From G965233625 sp965233625 (GTDB lineage Bacteria > Planctomycetota > Planctomycetia > Pirellulales > Pirellulaceae), in assembly GCA_965233625.1 (NCBI GenBank), contig OZ247499.1, positions 4,154,001 through 4,218,000 on the forward strand: a stretch of DNA of 64,000 nt, written 5' to 3'. Position 1 is the first letter of the stretch, and each line of letters begins with the position of its first letter. Shown here piece by piece: positions 25,404-33,567 of the stretch. Position numbers and translations under genes: made by a program. Under the pieces are notes generated by a model. That model searched no databases. It saw nothing but the letters and a program-made list of their open reading frames with translations, and was not told the DNA's origin.

Positions 25404-25826
25404 CTAGAAGCCGATCTGTACGGGACCCGCGTTAATTCGGAGTGAACTACCAGTTCCATACCGCTGGTAGTTACGGTACCTACGGTTGCGATAGCGATTG
25501 TCGTAGTAGTTGGTGCGGTAGTCGCGATCATACCGGCCGCGGTAGTTGCTGCGGTAATAATTGTTGCGATAGCGGTTGTTGCTACGGTAGTAGTTGCTGT
25601 TGCCGTAGTAGAAATCGCTGTTGGTGCGGAAGCGGTTGCGATCGTAGTTTCTGAAACGGCTGCCGCTATTAAATCGCACATCGGCGTTCGAGTTCACGCG
25701 GGCGCCGTTCGTGATGCCTACGCCATTGCCGAGCCTCACGCTGATGCCCTGAGCATCTGCGGTGCTGACCAGCGCCAGCGGTGCGGCAATAGTTAATGCG
25801 ACTATGAGTGAAGTTAACTTATTCAT
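25404..25826 (-). CDS. Exported Asn/Arg/Tyr-rich low-complexity protein
   Basis: 140 residues with GAAAGG ahead of the ATG. A clean signal peptide (SLIVALTIAAPLALVSTADA) is followed by ~25 ordinary residues (ISVRLGNGVGITNGARVN), then ~75 residues made almost only of Asn, Arg, Tyr, Asp and Ser (for example YYRSNNRYRNNYYRSNYRGR), and a short C-terminus (SSLRINAGPVQIGF). The Tyr/Arg content is suggestive of a structural, adhesive or phase-separating exported protein; that is inference. Followed by a good terminator. Confidence 0.75.
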   Translation of the reverse strand: MNKLTSLIVALTIAAPLALVSTADAQGISVRLGNGVGITNGARVNSNADVRFNSGSRFRNYDRNRFRTNSDFYYGNSNYYRSNNRYRNNYYRSNYRGRYDRDYRTNYYDNRYRNRRYRNYQRYGTGSSLRINAGPVQIGF

Positions 25827-25849
25827 GGTGTGTGACCTTTCTATTTAAG

Positions 25850-25872
25850 ATCACCCGAACGGTGCGGGTGAT
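25850..25872. promoter_or_regulatory. Perfect 8-bp inverted repeat in the leader of the low-complexity exported gene
   Basis: ATCACCCG at 25850-25857 and CGGGTGAT at 25865-25872 are exact reverse complements with a seven-base loop. On the minus strand it sits 24-46 bases upstream of the start codon at 25826, a place where it could be an operator or a transcript hairpin. Beyond it, 25873-26279 shows no convincing gene; only a 64-codon minus frame of poor quality is open there. Confidence 0.45.
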
Positions 25873-26279
25873 GTTGTTGACTGAACGCATGTGAGCGCGA
25901 ATGTGAAATTCGCTTTCAACCGTTTGCGTAGAGTGATAGGTAGTGTGTGATCACTCCGTCAGATCGAAAGAGTAGATACGCAGCATGCGTGCCAAACCGC
26001 CCGCGACTTGCGGCCTGGGGAAACACGACTTGCCCTGTAATTCATGGCTGTATAATGACTTACGGTTTTTTCGCATGTTTGCGATTGAAAGGGTGACAAG
26101 GACCTCCTGAGAAACGCTCAAGTGCGGCGTTGGTTGAAGATCCACCAGGTTGCGCGGCAGCGACGCAGGCGGTCACGCGTGTTCTTTGCTGAAGAAGCCG
26201 CCGCAGCAGCGTGTGAATAAACAGCTATATTCACGGTAACCAGAGGTAGGGTCGCGTCGTCATATTTCAGGCGGCGCCG

Positions 26280-27203
26280 GTGCACTTGGTGGAGTGGATG
26301 ATGCTGCGGAATATTGCCGGAACCATCGGAGCGTGGATCATCTACGGTCTTATCTGGATGTTCGGCCGGCGGTATGCGCCTGATGAAATTGCGTGGCTGA
26401 CCGGGCCGCTGGGCGATGCTTCCATCGGCGACCGTCCCTACGAAACGACCGCCGCGGCGGAAGGTTTAACGCTTACCCGGCAGGCGCAGGAGGGCGGATT
26501 GATTCCGGATATGAACGCGCTGCAAAGCGAGTCTTTCGACCCCGGCCGCGTGCATCCGAAGATCCGCGATTTCTACGAGAACACGCATCGCTACGCGCTG
26601 GATACATGGGCCACAACGTACTTCCCTTCACGCATCGCGCTATGGCTGCTGGTGGCGACGATCAGCCGCAAGGTGAAGCAGTTGAACTTCCCGCTCAACG
26701 GGCTGGATACGGCTTACGGAATGACCAGCGAAATCATCCTACTGCGGAAGCCCGATGGCGAGATCCGTTACACAGGCTGGTTCCGCAAACTGGCGCGCAG
26801 CGATCAGGTGATTTACACCGGCTTCTACATGACCCAGCAGGCGCCATGCGTGGATGGCGCCTGTGTGAAGGTGGTTTTTCCGATGCCCGGCGGCAATGCG
26901 ACGGTGATTCTCCGCCCCGAGAATGACGAGGCCGAGGGACTGCGGCTGGTCTCAGCCGGGCGTCAGTTTGGCGATGCGGGTTTTTATCGCATGCAGCGTA
27001 GCGGCCCCGACCATTTACGCGTGTGGCGGATTCAATCGCTGCACGAACGGTTCGCGTTGTTTGTGGATGACGAAGAAACCGTCCGTTGCGAGCATGCGGT
27101 CCGCTTCCTTGGTTTTCCCGTGCTTTCGCTGCACTATCGCATCCGCGAAAAGGGCGCTGCGAACAAGCTGCAAGACGCCGCCGCGAAGGATCAACCGGCT
27201 TAA
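26280..27203 (+). CDS. Hypothetical protein with N-terminal membrane helix
   Basis: 307 residues from GTG 26280; an ATG at 26298 with GGAG just upstream is equally possible. One N-terminal hydrophobic segment (IAGTIGAWIIYGLIWMFG), then a soluble region with HPKIRDFYENTHRYALDTWA and TYFPSRIALWLLVATISRKV, and a C-terminal beta-rich region (GFYMTQQAPCVDGACVKVVF, VILRPENDEAEGLRLVSAG). The HPKIRxFYExT motif occurs in uncharacterised proteins of several bacterial phyla, but I recognise no named domain. Its 3' end overlaps the convergent zinc-ribbon gene by four bases. Confidence 0.7.
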   Translation: MHLVEWMMLRNIAGTIGAWIIYGLIWMFGRRYAPDEIAWLTGPLGDASIGDRPYETTAAAEGLTLTRQAQEGGLIPDMNALQSESFDPGRVHPKIRDFYENTHRYALDTWATTYFPSRIALWLLVATISRKVKQLNFPLNGLDTAYGMTSEIILLRKPDGEIRYTGWFRKLARSDQVIYTGFYMTQQAPCVDGACVKVVFPMPGGNATVILRPENDEAEGLRLVSAGRQFGDAGFYRMQRSGPDHLRVWRIQSLHERFALFVDDEETVRCEHAVRFLGFPVLSLHYRIREKGAANKLQDAAAKDQPA

Positions 27204-28774
27204 CGCACAATCCAGCTGCCGGCATCGTAACGGAAGCCGCTTTTGACGAATTCAAGCTCCACGTCGACGCGGTCCGGCTTGAACCGGAACTGATCGCTGC
27301 GATATCTCCAGGCCGAAAGAATGCCGGGGTGCCAGTTCTTCTGCGTCCAGATCAGCGTCTGCTGCTGCGCGCCGCTACGGAACGTGATGTGAATCCGCGT
27401 GGTTGGCAGTTTCTTCATCCCGGAAAAATCGAGCGACATGCCACGCGCCAGCGAACCACTGGGCGGAAGGTACTTGCCCTTGAAGGTGATGCGGTCGCAC
27501 TTGTCTTTGATATCGTTGTGCCACTCCGTGGTGTCGTAGTTGTAGTCGATCTGCTGCGTATAACGGTTGGTCCACAGTTCTATCTGGCAGCTGCGTAGAT
27601 GCGACGAGGTTGACTGATTGGGCACGTATTCCTGCTGCATCAAATACCGGGCATACAGCCGTTCGCCCGCCGGCCAGTAGTCAACGTAGTGTAGATGCGA
27701 GGTGGTTTTGCCATCCACACCTGTCAGGTGCACCAGCACGGTGCAGTGGGTCAGCGCCTCGTCCGATTGATTCTGCAGCTTCAACCAGTCGGCGTCATTC
27801 GCGCTGGCCCAGACTTCGTCGAAGTCAACTTTCAGCAGCGGCCGCTTGGGTTTCTCTTTGCCGGCCAGCCGGCTGGCGACTTCGCGTAGTCCCAGGATGT
27901 GACGCTGCATCGACTCTCTAGAGTCGCGGTATTTCCGCTGGACGGTAGTTTTTGAATCCGAGGCGCTGGCCTCGCGGATGCCGGTAGCTGCCGCGTTGAC
28001 GCCGTCGGCAAGTGTGGCGTCTTCGTCCATCGCCTTGAGAAAATCGACAAACAGTTTGAGGCCACCCGGGCGGCTGCGATCAATGCGTGCAATCTGCTGC
28101 AAACACGCGCCGGACGAAGCGGTGTCGGCAAGCACCTGCTGCTGAACGTGCTTTAAGGCGGGGTCGGTCAGCTCCACGTCGTGAACACTGGAAGCAAGCT
28201 CGCCGGTGCGGCGGCACTCTCCTTCAAACGAAGGGTCGTAACGCAGTGCGGTGTCAACATCTGTCAGCGGCGTTGTAACTTCGGACGCCAGTGACTCGTA
28301 TTCTTCCCAGCGCGCCGGGTCCAATTTGCGAGCAGACGATGCGGCGCCAAGTACTGCCAGACCGCCTGCACACATAACGACCATCAGCAGAAAGGCGACC
28401 GGCAAACCAGCCACCGCAATCAGCAACCACGGCCGTACGCCACGCCTGGCGGCGGCGGGAAGCCGGGGCGGATGCTGCCGGGAAGCAAACGGCGACGGAA
28501 CAGGCGGCGGGGGCGGCTGAACGGCGGAAGGGTCCGCCAACTCCGCATGTTCGATGACAGCCTCGGCCGTGACGGGTCGCGAGGCGCCGGCGACTGGCAG
28601 TAGTTCCGCCTCATGAACGGTAGATGCCGGACGCTGTTTTGGACGGGCCAGAGAGGGAATTGCTTCAAACGAATGCTGGCAGGCTTCGCAGATATATTCC
28701 GTCGCGGCGCTGGTTTTGGGAGTATCCCATTGATGCTGACAGGATGGACAACGCACAAAGTAAGAATGATTCAC
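27200..28774 (-). CDS. Zinc-ribbon membrane protein with large C-terminal domain
   Basis: 524 residues from GTG 28774, with GGGGG six bases upstream; this start gives VNHSYFVRCPSCQHQW as the typical zinc-ribbon N-terminus (longer frame starts at 28792 or 28813). Two Cys pairs (CPSC, CEAC) form the ribbon; a Pro-rich linker follows, then a membrane helix (PWLLIAVAGLPVAFLLMVVM), a helical region (residues ~160-320) and a beta-rich C-terminus with repeated 'conserved-Asp/Trp' segments (KYLPPSGSLARGMSLDFSG). The architecture parallels the gene at 2382-3668. Function unknown. Confidence 0.75.
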   Translation of the reverse strand: MNHSYFVRCPSCQHQWDTPKTSAATEYICEACQHSFEAIPSLARPKQRPASTVHEAELLPVAGASRPVTAEAVIEHAELADPSAVQPPPPPVPSPFASRQHPPRLPAAARRGVRPWLLIAVAGLPVAFLLMVVMCAGGLAVLGAASSARKLDPARWEEYESLASEVTTPLTDVDTALRYDPSFEGECRRTGELASSVHDVELTDPALKHVQQQVLADTASSGACLQQIARIDRSRPGGLKLFVDFLKAMDEDATLADGVNAAATGIREASASDSKTTVQRKYRDSRESMQRHILGLREVASRLAGKEKPKRPLLKVDFDEVWASANDADWLKLQNQSDEALTHCTVLVHLTGVDGKTTSHLHYVDYWPAGERLYARYLMQQEYVPNQSTSSHLRSCQIELWTNRYTQQIDYNYDTTEWHNDIKDKCDRITFKGKYLPPSGSLARGMSLDFSGMKKLPTTRIHITFRSGAQQQTLIWTQKNWHPGILSAWRYRSDQFRFKPDRVDVELEFVKSGFRYDAGSWIVR

Positions 28775-29054
28775 CTTAACCCCCAAGATCATGCCCACGG
28801 CTACTGCTAGCAACTATACCAACGGCAAGTTGCGGGAACTACTAATACCTAAGTTTTCCGTCCGAATAGGCTCACCCTATATAACGCGGACGGTGTAACA
28901 CGACCTTCGCGTTTTCGGTGAGGATGCCGTGCTTTCTACTTCGCGTGACTTAAGTAGCCGGTAAACAAGCTTAGGGGATAATGAACACCCCTTAATGCGG
29001 GGTTGGGCGTTTGTAGGTTTGTGTCATATTTCGCATCGTGGTACATTTCGCGTT

Positions 29055-30824
29055 ATGAGAAAGGGAATTGCCGTTTCGCCTGGCGTGGCGATTGGTTCGG
29101 CGTACTGCATCAACCAGATCTTTGTGAATCCGGTCACGCAGCGCATTGCCGATACCGAGATAACTGCGGAACTAGCCCGCTACGAAACCGCCCGCGACCG
29201 CGCGGCTGCGGAGCTGCGCGCACTGCAGAAGAAGGTCGCCACGCAAGTCGGCCCCGACGAAGCTGCGATTTTCGCCGGGCACGAAAGCATTCTCCGCGAT
29301 CCTGCCTTCACGGACAAAATACGCGGCTGGATTGTCGATCAGAAGATGGCCTCGCCGGCGGCGCTGGACCGGCTGCTCAATGAATACACGGTGATCTTCT
29401 CGCAGAACGACGATCCTTACCTGCGCGAACGGCTGAATGATATCCGCGATGTCGTGATCCGGCTGAGTGCGCATGTAAGCGATGTTCTGAAGCCCGAACT
29501 GCCGGCGATCGATGGCCCGTTGATTGTGGTGGCTGACGAACTTCTGCCGTCCCAAGCGGTTGCGCTGGTTGATGCCGACGTGCGAGGCATTGTGACCCAG
29601 GCGGGCAGCCAGACCAGCCACGCAGCCATCATCGCCCGCAGCCGCGGTATTCCGGCGATCTCTGGACTTCGCGGAGTGTTGCGGCAGGTAGCCAACGGCG
29701 ATTGTCTGGTCGTAGACGGCCGCGAAGGGCACCTGATCACCAAGCCCGATCCGGAAACGCTCTCGGCCTTTAAGAAGCTGGAACGCGAATTCTTTGACCT
29801 GCAGAATCAACTGGCGGAAAACCGCGATCAGCCTTCCCGCGCAAAGTGCGGTGAACACTTGCAGCTGCTGGGCAACATCAACAGCGTTTCTGATGCGAAG
29901 TCCGCCGTTGCGATGGGCGCCGACGGTGTGGGGCTGTTCCGCACGGAATACCTGTACCTGACGCATCCGAATGTGCCCGACGAAGAAGAGCAGCTAGAAG
30001 TCTACCGCGACATCATCGCCGCCAGCCCGGGACGGCAGATTACGATCCGTACGCTTGATATCGGCGGCGATAAAACGGTGCCCTATATGGGGCACACGCA
30101 CAAAGAGGCGAATCCGTTTCTGGGCTGGCGCAGCATCCGGCTTTCGTTTGAACACCCCGCGTTCTTCAACACGCAGATCCGCGCGGTGCTACGCGCAGCG
30201 GGTGAAGTGAAACAGTCGCATGGCGATTGCGATGTCCGGCTGATGTTCCCGATGATCACCACGCTGGAAGAACTTCGCAAAGTCCGTTCAATGGTCCGCC
30301 GCGTCAGCCGCGCGTTAAAAGAAGAAGGCAAGTGCTACGCCGATGTGCAACTGGGCATGATGGTGGAGGTGCCCGCGGCGGCGGTGATGATCGATTCGAT
30401 GCTGGAAGTGGCGGACTTTGTCTCGATTGGCTCGAACGACCTGGTGCAGTATCTGATGGCGGCTGACCGCGACAACCCAAAAGTCAATCACCTCTGTCAG
30501 CCGCTTTCGCCCCCGGTGCTGCGCGTGTTGCACAACGTCATTCAGGCCTGCAACCGTGCGGGGAAACGGGTCACGCTGTGTGGTGAAATGGCGGGCCGCC
30601 CGCGTGCGTTTGTTCTGTTGCTGGGCATGGGGCTGCGGAATTTCAGCATGAGTCCGTCGTTCATTCCTTCGATCAAAGAACTGGCGTGCAACCTGGATGT
30701 TGCCACGGCGGAAGCCATCTTCCAGCAGGCGCTTACCTATAAGCGGACCGTCGATGTGAAAAGGTTCATGCACGAGAAGATCGCGCAGCTGGCGCCGGGA
30801 ATGGCGTTGCTGGATACTGCTTAA
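29055..30824 (+). CDS. ptsI: Phosphoenolpyruvate--protein phosphotransferase (PTS enzyme I)
   Basis: 589 residues from ATG 29055, which gives the usual N-terminus MRKGIAVSPGVAIG; the frame upstream to 28995 is untypical. The phosphorylated His lies in GSQTSHAAIIARSRGIPA at residue 189, the same number as in E. coli enzyme I. The C-terminal PEP-binding domain has GVGLFRTEYLYL, IRTLDIGGDKTVPYM, SIGSNDLVQYLMAADRDN and LCGEMAGRP. It transfers phosphate from PEP to HPr at the start of the PTS cascade. HPr and EII genes are not in the window, so it may serve a regulatory rather than a sugar-uptake PTS. The 280-base gap ahead of it should hold its promoter. Confidence 0.95.
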   Translation: MRKGIAVSPGVAIGSAYCINQIFVNPVTQRIADTEITAELARYETARDRAAAELRALQKKVATQVGPDEAAIFAGHESILRDPAFTDKIRGWIVDQKMASPAALDRLLNEYTVIFSQNDDPYLRERLNDIRDVVIRLSAHVSDVLKPELPAIDGPLIVVADELLPSQAVALVDADVRGIVTQAGSQTSHAAIIARSRGIPAISGLRGVLRQVANGDCLVVDGREGHLITKPDPETLSAFKKLEREFFDLQNQLAENRDQPSRAKCGEHLQLLGNINSVSDAKSAVAMGADGVGLFRTEYLYLTHPNVPDEEEQLEVYRDIIAASPGRQITIRTLDIGGDKTVPYMGHTHKEANPFLGWRSIRLSFEHPAFFNTQIRAVLRAAGEVKQSHGDCDVRLMFPMITTLEELRKVRSMVRRVSRALKEEGKCYADVQLGMMVEVPAAAVMIDSMLEVADFVSIGSNDLVQYLMAADRDNPKVNHLCQPLSPPVLRVLHNVIQACNRAGKRVTLCGEMAGRPRAFVLLLGMGLRNFSMSPSFIPSIKELACNLDVATAEAIFQQALTYKRTVDVKRFMHEKIAQLAPGMALLDTA

Positions 30825-30845
30825 ACGCCGCACACAGCAGGGCAG

Positions 30846-31727
30846 TTACTGCGCCTTTTCTGCGCGCGAAAACATAGGGGGCAGCAGCACGATAACGGCG
30901 GCGGCCATCAGCAGCAGCGTAACGCCCATCAGCAGCATGCCGGGCAGTTGCATCTCAAACCTGGCAAGGCCACTGAAGGTCTGAACCAGACTGTACGCCG
31001 TGAAGGCAACCATGCTGCCCAGCGCAAATGCCACGGATCGCCACCGTGTAGCTTCGCCAAAACGCAACTGCCTGAGAAGCCAGGCGCCGGCTGGCAGGAA
31101 TTGAATGGCGTGCAGCGGCGTTCCGTGGGCGAACTTCATCACGCCGGATTTTCCGAAGACGCCCGGCGGTAAATCCTGGGCGATGCGGTAGTGTCCATAG
31201 CCCACCATCACAAACCCCAGCAGACACCCCAGCAGAAGTAGCAACATGCCGCTGCGAATGGCCAGTTGCATGTCCGCCGGTGCTTGCAGTTCGCCAAAAC
31301 TTCGCACCGTCAGATCGACTATCACCAGTGTGGCAAAAACGATCAGCACTTCGATGCCAAGCAGCGCTGCCGCATCAAACGGCGTGCTGCTATTAAAGTG
31401 CGAAGGTACACCCCGCCACTGCTGCACCGTGATAAGCGAAACTTCCACAAGCATCGCCACACCGAACGCGCTGAGCAGCACCGCATCGCCCCAGCGGCGC
31501 CGCATCTTGCCCAATAGCCAACCCATCGACCATAACGTCACACCAGCCGATAGCCCGAACAGCACCGGCTTTCTTAGAGACAACGGCCCTTCCCAGCTAC
31601 CGCCGCTGACCAGCCACGCCGCCAGATGCAGCAGACCGCTCAGCACCAGTACACCACCCGCAGCGTAAAGCACCGTCTGCTCCGGCCGGAGTTTCGCGTT
31701 ATCTGTTGGTCCGGGCTTGTTCACCAT
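30846..31727 (-). CDS. Hypothetical multi-pass membrane protein
   Basis: 293 residues with about eight hydrophobic segments (TVLYAAGGVLVLSGLLHLAA, LFGLSAGVTLWSMGWLL, LLGIEVLIVFATLVIVDL, SGMLLLLLGCLLGFVMVGY, LLLMGVTLLLMAAAVIVLLP cut to segments). No transport or enzyme signature is recognised. The small periplasmic segment GVPSHFNSSTPFDAA precedes a predicted helix and is the most conserved-looking part. It is convergent with enzyme I and its start lies 132 bases from the divergent VWA gene. Confidence 0.75.
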   Translation of the reverse strand: MVNKPGPTDNAKLRPEQTVLYAAGGVLVLSGLLHLAAWLVSGGSWEGPLSLRKPVLFGLSAGVTLWSMGWLLGKMRRRWGDAVLLSAFGVAMLVEVSLITVQQWRGVPSHFNSSTPFDAAALLGIEVLIVFATLVIVDLTVRSFGELQAPADMQLAIRSGMLLLLLGCLLGFVMVGYGHYRIAQDLPPGVFGKSGVMKFAHGTPLHAIQFLPAGAWLLRQLRFGEATRWRSVAFALGSMVAFTAYSLVQTFSGLARFEMQLPGMLLMGVTLLLMAAAVIVLLPPMFSRAEKAQ

Positions 31728-31859
31728 CGTTGTTCACTGTGGCTGTTATCACTGGGGGGCTCCGCAACATTGGGCACGATTGGCCTGCGTGCCTATAATT
31801 GTAGGTGGCCGTCAACAGGCACGGATGAAGCCGGGACCTCTTACCTCAGGCAGCTAGTT

Positions 31860-33560
31860 ATGCATCAGCGGAAACCGCTTGGTGGAGTGATTCACACGTA
31901 TCAGAAATACGATCCCAAGAACTTCCCCAGCCCCACTCAACCGCCGCCGGACCTGGTGTCGCCTGCCTTCGAGCACATGATGCAATTTGGCGATATGGGG
32001 CGCCTGACCGATGAAGAGCTTGCGCGGGCCATCAAGATAGATCCCAGTCAGATTCCCGGTCTTGGGCCGAGCCTGGATATGCTCATCGCGATGCTGGAAG
32101 AGCGGAAGCGGAAGATTCTGGAAACGTACGAAACGGACACGGTGAAACAGACGGCCGCCTCGCAGTACCACCGCCAGGGTAAACGCATCAAGCCGCCCAA
32201 GCAGCACCGGCAGGCCTTCTCGCACGCCTTTCGCGACGAGCAGATCTACGACCTGGAACGGTTGTGGTACCGCGCGGAAAACTCCAGCGATTTCGCCCGG
32301 CAGCTTGTCTTTCTGATGCACACCTTGGGCGAAAAGTATCAGGTTGAAGAACTGGCGGCGAAGTATCACTTTACGGGTGATACAGAAATGTCCGTCGAGG
32401 AAGCATTAGAAATTAAGGCGGAACTGGAGAAGATCGACGAACTGCTCAAGCAACTGGAAGACGCGAAGGAAAACGCACAGATTGCGATAATCGATCTGGA
32501 AGCGCTGTCGGAGTTCACCGAACAGGGCGATCTTGAGAAGCTGGAAGAGATGCAGCGGATGGTGGAAGACCTGGTCCGCGAGGCAGCGGAGCGGCAGGGC
32601 CTGGATAGCGATGGCAACGGCGGCTTTCAACTTACGCCGCAGGCTTACAAGCTGTATCAGGGCAAACTGCTCGAACGCATCTTCAACAACCTGCAAGCGG
32701 CCCGCAGCGGGCGCCACTCGGGTGAGATTATTGGCGAAGGCGCCGTCGAGATTCAGCAGACAAAGCCGTACGAGTTTGGCGATTCGATCGCGCAGATGGA
32801 CATCCCGCAGACGATGATCAACGCGCTGCTGCGGCAGGGCGGCGGGCTGCCGGTGAAGCTGGACCAGCGCGATATCGAAGTGCACCGCACGCGGAACACG
32901 CCTAAGTGTGCGACCGTGGTCATCATGGATATGAGCGGTTCCATGCGGTACGACGGCCAGTATATGAACGTCAAACGTATGGCATTGGCTCTCGATGGGC
33001 TGATTCGCAGTGAGTATCCCGGCGACTACCTGCATTTCATCGAAATGTTCACCTTCGCCAAACCTTGTCCGCGCGGGAAGATTGCTGCGCTGCTGCCCAA
33101 GCAGGTGACCATTCACGATCCCGTGGTGCGGTTTGCGGTGGATATGAGCCAGGAAGGGATTTCGGAATATCAGATCCCGCACCACTTCACCAATATCCAG
33201 CATTCGCTGCTGATGGCGCGGCGGTTTCTGGCCGCCCAGGACACGCCCAACCGGCAGATCATTCTGATTACCGATGGCCTGCCGACGGCGCACTTTGAAG
33301 ACTCGACGTTGTTCATGCTCTATCCGCCCGACCCGCGCACGGAAGAAGCCACCATGCGTGAAGGCCGCCTCTGTCAGCGGGAAGAGATCACCATCAACAT
33401 GTTTCTGGTGCCTAGCTGGTCGCAGAGCGAAGAAGATATCCGCTTCGCCCATCGCCTGGCCGAAACCACGCAGGGCCGCGTCTTCTTCACCGCGGGCAAC
33501 GACCTCGACCGCTTTGTGGTGTGGGACTATCTCAACCGCAAACGCGAGATCCTTTCGTAA
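31860..33560 (+). CDS. VWA domain-containing protein
   Basis: 566 residues from ATG 31860 (the open frame upstream overlaps the divergent membrane gene and is rejected). The N-terminal ~330 residues are mostly charged helices with a coiled coil (EALEIKAELEKIDELLKQLE). The C-terminal VWA domain starts near residue 350 with a MIDAS motif DMSGSMRYDG (Asp at about 357) and continues IILITDGLPTAHFED. It resembles CoxE/ChlD-like VWA proteins that pair with AAA+ ATPases. No ATPase gene lies next to it; the window's MoxR gene is 22 kb away. Confidence 0.88.
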   Translation: MHQRKPLGGVIHTYQKYDPKNFPSPTQPPPDLVSPAFEHMMQFGDMGRLTDEELARAIKIDPSQIPGLGPSLDMLIAMLEERKRKILETYETDTVKQTAASQYHRQGKRIKPPKQHRQAFSHAFRDEQIYDLERLWYRAENSSDFARQLVFLMHTLGEKYQVEELAAKYHFTGDTEMSVEEALEIKAELEKIDELLKQLEDAKENAQIAIIDLEALSEFTEQGDLEKLEEMQRMVEDLVREAAERQGLDSDGNGGFQLTPQAYKLYQGKLLERIFNNLQAARSGRHSGEIIGEGAVEIQQTKPYEFGDSIAQMDIPQTMINALLRQGGGLPVKLDQRDIEVHRTRNTPKCATVVIMDMSGSMRYDGQYMNVKRMALALDGLIRSEYPGDYLHFIEMFTFAKPCPRGKIAALLPKQVTIHDPVVRFAVDMSQEGISEYQIPHHFTNIQHSLLMARRFLAAQDTPNRQIILITDGLPTAHFEDSTLFMLYPPDPRTEEATMREGRLCQREEITINMFLVPSWSQSEEDIRFAHRLAETTQGRVFFTAGNDLDRFVVWDYLNRKREILS

Positions 33561-33567
33561 CAGCCTG

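Noticed and set aside
25951..26145. A 64-codon minus frame in the gap after the Asn/Arg/Tyr-rich gene
   Set aside because: No ribosome site and irregular composition; I could not separate it from chance.
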